DNA from: UBA1672 sp046542355 | GTDB taxonomy: Bacteria; Pseudomonadota; Alphaproteobacteria; Micavibrionales; Micavibrionaceae | Direction of reading: 5' to 3' | DNA: 19,211 bases | Assembly: GCA_046542355.1 (NCBI GenBank) | Contig: JBKHBN010000033.1 | Location: 1 to 19,211, forward strand | Shown: in pieces, positions 14,668 to 19,211 of the stretch | Layout: each line of letters begins with the position of its first letter | How positions within the stretch are numbered: position 1 is the stretch's first letter | Notes under the pieces: model-generated | The model's database searches: none | Told to the model about the DNA's origin: nothing | The model's input: only the letters and a program-made list of their open reading frames with translations | Translations under genes and position numbers: made by a program

Positions 14668-17416
14668 GCTGCTTTTCCTTTCTGGTCATTTGGGTGTAGA
14701 GGTCAAAGAGTTTTTCGAGGCGTTCGGTATCGTTTTTGAAGCGGCGGCCGATATAGATGCGTTCCAGCACTTCGTCATTGCGGTCATGGGCGCGGCGGAG
14801 GTCTTCGGGCATGTTATCCGGATCATAGAGATCGGCGATGGTGGCGGGGAAATGCCGCTCCCGCGCGATCAAAATTTCCTCTGCGCAGGCTGTCAAATCC
14901 TCCTTGTTCTTCGCCGTCAAAGGCGGGACAGGAAAGGTGTTCCAGCCAAGGGTGTTGGAATAACGAAAATCGGTTTTCATTTTTCCACATACCGTTTTAA
15001 TCCAGACCAGATGCAGCCGCGATGCAATTAACGCCATGCTCCAAAGCGGCGTATCGAATAGAGCAAAGCATAGATTAGTGACCGTTGATTTATTATCAAG
15101 CAAACCGGCAGGAAGATACTCCCGGTTTTCCGAGGACACACAGGGCATGGCTATAGCCTGTCGTTTGCCAATATTCATCTCGCGCATTTGATGAGAGCGC
15201 TTTGCCATATCGTTTGCGCTTTTATCTCTGCTGGCAAGACGCATTTCCCGGACGTCCTCAATCCTGCGCCGGATTGAATCCACGGACATCGCCTCTTCTA
15301 AATGCCGGTCTTCAATCCATAAACAATAGCGCTGCAAACCACGGATAAACTCGGCAGAACCATAAATTTTCCGAATGAATCGTTCATGCTGTTCTTTTGA
15401 AAGGTTGAGATCAGAAACTTCGTTTTTTGATAAAAGCAGATTTCCGCCATCTACTGGTTTATTGCCAAATTTCATTTCAAATAAATTGCAAACTGACTTT
15501 GAGGATTTGGTAACAATAATGTTCTTTCCGGCTGCCAAATAAGCATTGATGTTATCCGCTTTTTTCTCAATCGTTTCGCCGTTTTCACCGACGGAAAACA
15601 GGCGGCGGGTTTTACCTGTCTGATTGGAGATACCGACGATCACAACGGTGACTCCGGCGTTATGGCTGGCCAGATTATTCCATTTGAACGAGGTATGGGC
15701 GAAAGAGACTTCATGGCCGGCTTTGAAAATCAGCGGCCAGAGGATGGGCACTTGCTGCCCCTGACAGATCGAATTGGTGGAAACGAACGCGGCGGCGGCA
15801 TTGGTATGCCTGCCGTATGCGGCGGCCTTCATAAACCAACCGGCCACATAATCCAATGATTTCCATGTGTTTGTATGGTCTTTGAAAATGGATTCCAGAT
15901 CGGCTTTCTGTTCTTTCGATTGCCATGTTGAGCCGAGATATGGCGGGTTGCCGCAGATATAGGTTTCGCCGCCTTCGTTTTCAAAGTCGATTTCGGATTG
16001 ATCGAGAGGCGTTGCGAACAGATCATCACCATGCATTTTTACGCCGGTGCCGGTCGGCGGGCAGATGGACAGCCAATCGAGCCGCAAGGCATTCCCGCTA
16101 GTGATCCAGTTTTCTTTGTTGAGCGGCAGGAATTCGGCCAGCGCCAGTTTCTGCCCGCGATACAGTACATCGCACTGATATTCTGCAATGATAAGGGCAA
16201 GGCGCGCGATCTCACACGAAAAATCCCGCAGCTCTATGCCGCGGAAATTGGTCAGCGGAATGTCGCTGGCGCGGCCCTCTTCGCTGCGGCGTTTATTAAT
16301 TTCAAACTCAATCTCCCGCATTTGTTTATAGGCAATCACAAGAAAATTGCCGGAGCCGCAGGCCGGGTCAAAGACACGGATGCGGGCAATGCGTTTGCGC
16401 AGATTCAGGAGTTTGACTTTGCTGTCCCCGGCCTCTTCGAGTTTTTCGCGCAAATCATCAAGGAAAAGCGGGTTCAGCACTTTCAAGATATTGGGCACGG
16501 AGGTGTAGTGCATCCCCAATGCCCCACGCTCTTCCTCATCCGCCACGGCCTGAATCATCGAACCGAAAATATCCGGGTTAATTTGTTTCCAGTCCAGATT
16601 GCCGACATGAAGCAAATAAGAGCGCGCGATTTTGGTGAATTTTGGCACTTCTGTGGAACCGGAGAATAATTCCCCGTTCACATAAGGAAATGTATTGGCC
16701 CAATTTTTGATGTTTTTGGCCTGCCGTTCCGCCGTTTTGGTGTCCATAGCGCGGAAAATCTCGGATATGACCTCGTGCGTATCGGACGCATCACCGGCGC
16801 TCATTTGCTGGACGGTGGCGGTGAAAAGGTTATCGCCCGCAAAAATATCCGTATCCTCGGCAAAAAAGCAGAAAATCAGCCGGGCCAGAAAATGGTTCAT
16901 ATCATGGCGGCGCTCTGCCGTGGCCCATTCCGGGTTATGGCGCAGCAGCTCTATATACAGCTTGTTCAGGCGGCCTGTGGCTTTAATGTCAAAGGCGCTT
17001 TCGCGGATTTGCTTGACCGTGCTGATCCCGGCCAGCGGCAGGAAAAAGCCGAAATGTTCGTGAAAATCGGGGTAGTCGCAGGCAACCGTTTCGCCGCTAC
17101 CCAAATCCTCGGCCTGAAATTCCCGGCCGTCCGTGGCGAGGATGAATTTTGCTTTGGCTTTGGTGGTGGCCGGGCTTTCTTTTAGCTCTGTGAGGGTGTC
17201 GGCAACCTTGCCTTCCGCGCAGACGGCGATGTGGATATTGTTGCGCTGGAGTACGCCGCCCTCAATATCGGACTTGTTGTTATTGCCGGTTTTCAGGCGC
17301 TTGATGGTGGTGGATTTGTTGCCGAACGCCTCCAGAAACGCATAGGGGAACTCTGCCGGGTCAAAAGGTTGACCGGCCAGTTCGGATATGGCTTCTTCAA
17401 TTTCAACAGCGTTCAA
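14624..17416 (-). CDS. MmeI-like class I SAM-dependent DNA methyltransferase
   Basis: A 930-residue DNA methyltransferase of the MmeI/type IIL style, which methylates adenine-N6 in a specific site. Motif I is FDPACGSGNFL (349-359) and the catalytic motif IV is GNPPYLGS (489-496). The helical spacer precedes motif I (about 150-340), and a target-recognition region follows after about residue 620 up to TLGWNTFPVP. The N-terminal domain holds Asp50 and Glu68-Gly-Lys70, which could be the D-xn-ExK nuclease triad of MmeI-type enzymes or chance. The start is TTG at 17416 with AAAGGA 7 bases upstream, 3 bases after the regulator's stop. The last 15 codons overlap the ATPase gene, giving a lysine-rich tail. 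Expected job: mark self DNA and define the target for the helicase and nuclease. Confidence 0.92.
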   Translation of the reverse strand: MNAVEIEEAISELAGQPFDPAEFPYAFLEAFGNKSTTIKRLKTGNNNKSDIEGGVLQRNNIHIAVCAEGKVADTLTELKESPATTKAKAKFILATDGREFQAEDLGSGETVACDYPDFHEHFGFFLPLAGISTVKQIRESAFDIKATGRLNKLYIELLRHNPEWATAERRHDMNHFLARLIFCFFAEDTDIFAGDNLFTATVQQMSAGDASDTHEVISEIFRAMDTKTAERQAKNIKNWANTFPYVNGELFSGSTEVPKFTKIARSYLLHVGNLDWKQINPDIFGSMIQAVADEEERGALGMHYTSVPNILKVLNPLFLDDLREKLEEAGDSKVKLLNLRKRIARIRVFDPACGSGNFLVIAYKQMREIEFEINKRRSEEGRASDIPLTNFRGIELRDFSCEIARLALIIAEYQCDVLYRGQKLALAEFLPLNKENWITSGNALRLDWLSICPPTGTGVKMHGDDLFATPLDQSEIDFENEGGETYICGNPPYLGSTWQSKEQKADLESIFKDHTNTWKSLDYVAGWFMKAAAYGRHTNAAAAFVSTNSICQGQQVPILWPLIFKAGHEVSFAHTSFKWNNLASHNAGVTVVIVGISNQTGKTRRLFSVGENGETIEKKADNINAYLAAGKNIIVTKSSKSVCNLFEMKFGNKPVDGGNLLLSKNEVSDLNLSKEQHERFIRKIYGSAEFIRGLQRYCLWIEDRHLEEAMSVDSIRRRIEDVREMRLASRDKSANDMAKRSHQMREMNIGKRQAIAMPCVSSENREYLPAGLLDNKSTVTNLCFALFDTPLWSMALIASRLHLVWIKTVCGKMKTDFRYSNTLGWNTFPVPPLTAKNKEDLTACAEEILIARERHFPATIADLYDPDNMPEDLRRAHDRNDEVLERIYIGRRFKNDTERLEKLFDLYTQMTRKEKQHENIASKNQKFPSI

Positions 17417-17419
17417 GCT

Positions 17420-17671
17420 TTATCCTTTCTTTGCTCCCTTTTGAGCTTCTTTTTTATTTGGCGGTTTAAAGACCGGCTGATCCGACTCGCGCTCCAAAAA
17501 CTCCCGCATGGCATGACGGATCAGCCAGGCAGTGGACAAATCATTGTTCTGCGCCAGCGTTTCCATCGCCCGGTAATCGGACGGATCGACGCTGATCGTC
17601 ACACGCATAAGCGGATTGTCTTTCTTTGGCCGGGCTATGTCGCGCCTTTTTCTCGCGGTTGTTTTGTGCAA
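17420..17671 (-). CDS. Ribbon-helix-helix (Arc/CopG-type) regulator
   Basis: A small basic protein of 83 residues. The core from residue 22, MRVTISVDPSDYRAMETLAQ then STAWLIRHAMREFLERE, is a classic ribbon-helix-helix: a DNA-contacting beta strand followed by two helices. Tails on both sides are lysine/arginine-rich. As first gene of the operon it most likely represses it, using the palindrome at 17678-17696 just upstream. The start used here is TTG at 17671, which keeps the basic N-terminal tail but has no good ribosome site. ATG 17608 would give the bare core. A ribosome site for the methyltransferase lies in its last codons, so the two are coupled. Confidence 0.82.
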   Translation of the reverse strand: MHKTTARKRRDIARPKKDNPLMRVTISVDPSDYRAMETLAQNNDLSTAWLIRHAMREFLERESDQPVFKPPNKKEAQKGAKKG

Positions 17672-17677
17672 GTTAAG

Positions 17678-17696
17678 TGATGCATATCTTGCATCA
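17678..17696. promoter_or_regulatory. Palindromic operator candidate upstream of the defence operon
   Basis: TGATGCA (17678-17684) and TGCATCA (17690-17696) form a perfect 7-bp-arm inverted repeat with a 5-base spacer, 7-25 bases upstream of the regulator's TTG. Ribbon-helix-helix repressors often bind such short dyads at their own promoters. No convincing -35/-10 pair was found on this strand, so the promoter itself is not called. Confidence 0.5.
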
Positions 17697-17752
17697 GAAC
17701 GCTAGGGTTTATTGGAAAATATGCACGGGTTTTGGTGGAGAGTTAAGCTACA

Positions 17753-17838
17753 GCACAATAACCTAAAAATAACTCGACACAATAACCTAAGTATGTTACA
17801 ACATAATAGCCTAATAGTTACACAGCACAATAACCTAA
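17753..17838. repeat. Four direct repeats at exact 24-bp period upstream of the Fic gene
   Basis: The 14-base core GCACAATAACCTAA starts at 17753, 17777, 17801 and 17825. Copies 1 and 4 are identical, copy 2 differs at the first base, and copy 3 (ACATAATAGCCTAA) has three changes. The 10-base gaps are AT-rich and not conserved. The array ends 15 bases before the ATG of the AbiEi-like/Fic gene and must overlap its promoter. It is best read as an operator array bound cooperatively, probably by that protein's own winged-helix domain. Confidence 0.75.
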
Positions 17839-17853
17839 AGATAGAACGAAAAT

Positions 17854-19211
17854 ATGGCAACACCATCGGAAAAACTGGCGCAATCACTGGAACAGCTTGA
17901 AAAGCTGCAAGGCGCAGACGGGGCGGCAGCAATCCGTTCGAAAGATATACCGCGCGCGGATCGGGAGCGCTTGCTCAAAAACGGTTTTCTTAAAGAGGTT
18001 ATGAAAGGCTGGTACGTACCTGCCCGCCCGGATGAACAACAGGGCGAAAGCACCGCCTGGTATGCCTCTTTCTGGCGGTTTTGCGCCGTTTACTTGCTGG
18101 AACGCTTTGGCACGGATTGGTGCCTGTCACCGGAACAATCGTTATTGCTCCACGCCGGAAACTGGACGGTGCCGGGCCAGCTTTTAATCCGTGCGCCCAA
18201 AGCGGGCAACAAGATTATCAACCTGCCGCACAACACCTCCCTGCTGGATGTGCGCAGCACAATGCCGGAGGAGAAAGATGTTCTTGAGCAAGACGGCTTG
18301 CGCCTGTTTTCTTTAGAGGCCGCTTTGGTTTCATGCAGTCCCGGCTTTTATACGCAAAACCCGACCGATGCGCGGGCGGCGCTGGCGATGGTTAAGGATT
18401 CCTCCGGCCTGCTGGCCAAACTGCTGGACGGCGGACATAGTTCTATCGCCGGGCGGCTGGCCGGGGCGTTTCGCAATATCGGGCGGCAGCGCATAGCGGA
18501 TGAGATTGTCAAAACCATGTCCGCTGCCGGGTATGACGTGCGTGAAAACGACCCGTTTGCAAACACCCCGGCTTTTATTCTGCCCGCGCGGGAAACCTCG
18601 CCTTACGTCAACCGGATCAAGCTGCTCTGGCAGACGATGCGCACGCCGGTCATGGATCATTTTCCCGAAGCGCCGGGCCTGCCGCGCGCCGTGAAGCGCT
18701 ATATGAAGCATGTCGATGATGTTTATGTCACCGATGCTTATCATTCGCTTTCGATTGAAGGCTATCGCGTAACGCCGGAATTGATTGAGCGTGTGCGCGA
18801 GGGAAACTGGAACCCGGATAATAATGAGCAAGACCGTGAGCATAAAAACGCCCTGGCCGCGCGCGGATACTGGCAAGCGTTTCAGGCCGTTCATAATAGC
18901 GTTGAGCGCATCCTGAGCAAAGAAAATCCCGGCCATATCGCTGATGAAGATCACGGTGCGTGGTACAGAGAACTGTTTGCGCCCAGCGTTACAGCGGGCA
19001 TACTGCGCCCGTCCGATCTGGCGGGCTATCGTTCCGGCCCGGTTTATATCCGCCGCTCTATGCATGTGCCGATGAGCCATGAGGCGGTGCGCGATGTGAT
19101 GCCGGTATTCTTTGAATTGCTGGCCGAAGAAGAAAACCCCGCTGCGCGGGTGGTTCTGGGGCATTTTATCTTTGTTTATATTCACCCGTATTTTGACGGT
19201 AACGGGCGTAT
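17854..19211 (+). CDS. AbiEi-like winged-helix/Fic fusion protein (runs off the window)
   Basis: 452 residues are visible and the gene continues past the edge. Fic enzymes transfer AMP or related groups from nucleotides to protein hydroxyls. The active-site motif HPYFDGNGR (444-452) is the last thing in the window. Upstream, SLSIEG (298-303) fits the inhibitory (S/T)xxxE(G/N) motif, whose glutamate blocks ATP binding. Its place before the Fic core makes this a self-inhibited class II enzyme. Residues 1-60 look like a small winged helix (IRSKDIPRADRERLLKNGFL, VMKGWYVP) and 60-230 like the AbiEi antitoxin body, so a DNA-binding antitoxin-like part is fused to the toxin-like part. The ATG at 17854 has only a weak ribosome site. 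Transcription diverges from the defence operon, and the 24-bp repeats just upstream suggest autoregulation. Confidence 0.88.
   Translation, partial: MATPSEKLAQSLEQLEKLQGADGAAAIRSKDIPRADRERLLKNGFLKEVMKGWYVPARPDEQQGESTAWYASFWRFCAVYLLERFGTDWCLSPEQSLLLHAGNWTVPGQLLIRAPKAGNKIINLPHNTSLLDVRSTMPEEKDVLEQDGLRLFSLEAALVSCSPGFYTQNPTDARAALAMVKDSSGLLAKLLDGGHSSIAGRLAGAFRNIGRQRIADEIVKTMSAAGYDVRENDPFANTPAFILPARETSPYVNRIKLLWQTMRTPVMDHFPEAPGLPRAVKRYMKHVDDVYVTDAYHSLSIEGYRVTPELIERVREGNWNPDNNEQDREHKNALAARGYWQAFQAVHNSVERILSKENPGHIADEDHGAWYRELFAPSVTAGILRPSDLAGYRSGPVYIRRSMHVPMSHEAVRDVMPVFFELLAEEENPAARVVLGHFIFVYIHPYFDGNGR

Larger units (their letters stand above)
7658..17671 (-). other. Six-gene putative defence operon (methyltransferase, helicase, nuclease, two ATPases, regulator)
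   Basis: Six genes lie in one direction with gaps of 2-3 bases or overlaps of 8-44 bases, so they are very likely one transcript from the 17672-17853 region. The order is ribbon-helix-helix regulator, MmeI-like methyltransferase, OLD-like ATPase with a HEPN-type motif, SF2 helicase, GIY-YIG nuclease and SMC-like ATPase. The set separates modification, translocation and cutting into different proteins and adds two ATPases. It lacks HsdS (type I), PglZ/BrxL (BREX) and the DUF1998 protein DrmB (DISARM). Assignment as defence is inference from gene content. Confidence 0.65.

Noticed and set aside
14624..17416. PglX-type methyltransferase
   Set aside because: Length near 930 residues and the GNPPYLGS, TLGWNTFPVP layout fit the MmeI-like class better than PglX of about 1200 residues, and no BREX partners are present.
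7658..17671. DISARM or BREX locus
   Set aside because: A methyltransferase and helicase occur together, but no DUF1998 (DrmB) or PLD protein, no PglZ, BrxL or BrxC can be seen.
17753..17838. Possible CRISPR array
   Set aside because: The period is 24 bases with a 14-base core and only 10 variable bases, far too short for repeat plus spacer, and no cas gene is present.
17712..17900. Small plus-strand frame with a repeating QHNNLKI-like peptide
   Set aside because: It is produced by the 24-bp DNA repeats, whose period is a multiple of three. It has no ribosome site and overlaps the Fic gene start.
18331..19185. 284-codon minus-strand frame opposite the Fic gene
   Set aside because: The plus strand there shows clear Fic motifs. 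The minus frame is basic and low in sense, a shadow caused by GC-rich codons.

Overview
The window looks like a chromosomal accessory region of an alphaproteobacterium. This is inferred from the style of the proteins: a QseB/TctD-type response regulator, an AlkB with the RxSxTFR variant, an MmeI-like methyltransferase and an AbiEi-Fic protein that resemble alphaproteobacterial forms. No rRNA, tRNA, integrase or CRISPR array is visible, and the genus cannot be fixed from this sequence.

Region 1 (1-2657) is chromosomal backbone. A minus-strand operon encodes a two-CBS-domain protein, an OmpR-type response regulator and a sensor histidine kinase. The kinase frame stops just after the phospho-acceptor domain. 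An 11-bp-spaced direct repeat of CTTACA upstream looks like the regulator's own binding box. A P-loop kinase gene starts at 2583 and is cut after about 25 codons by the left end of an IS3-family element.

Region 2 (2658-6950) is a mosaic scar. The IS3 remnant carries a truncated orfA and is fused at about 2983 to a prophage remnant. The remnant holds a small tail gene and a tape measure gene on the minus strand, with the 5' end of the tape measure missing. Between them sits a 425-codon gene of unknown function in the opposite orientation with its own promoter, which is the arrangement of a phage moron. At about 6945 the tape measure is fused to the 3' end of an unrecognised plus-strand gene, which is translationally coupled (ATGA) to an intact AlkB-type dioxygenase.

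Region 3 (7658-17671) is the main attraction, a tightly packed minus-strand operon that looks like a multi-gene anti-phage or anti-plasmid system. In order of transcription it encodes a ribbon-helix-helix regulator, an MmeI-like DNA methyltransferase with target recognition, an OLD-like ATPase whose C terminus carries an R-H-x3-H HEPN-type RNase motif, an SF2 helicase, a GIY-YIG nuclease, and a second large ABC/SMC-type ATPase with an unusual Walker A. The regulator, methyltransferase, helicase and nuclease genes are moderately GC-rich. The two ATPase genes are strikingly AT-rich, so they look like effector cargo inserted into a restriction-modification-like chassis. A likely reading is that the methyltransferase marks self, the helicase and GIY-YIG protein attack unmarked DNA, and the ATPases add abortive-type defence.

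Region 4 (17672-19211) is the control region and a divergent gene. A 7-bp-arm palindrome just upstream of the regulator gene is a candidate operator for it. Four direct repeats at an exact 24-bp period precede a gene for an AbiEi-like winged-helix/Fic fusion. That protein carries an N-terminal Fic inhibitory motif and runs off the window directly after its HPYFDGNGR active site.
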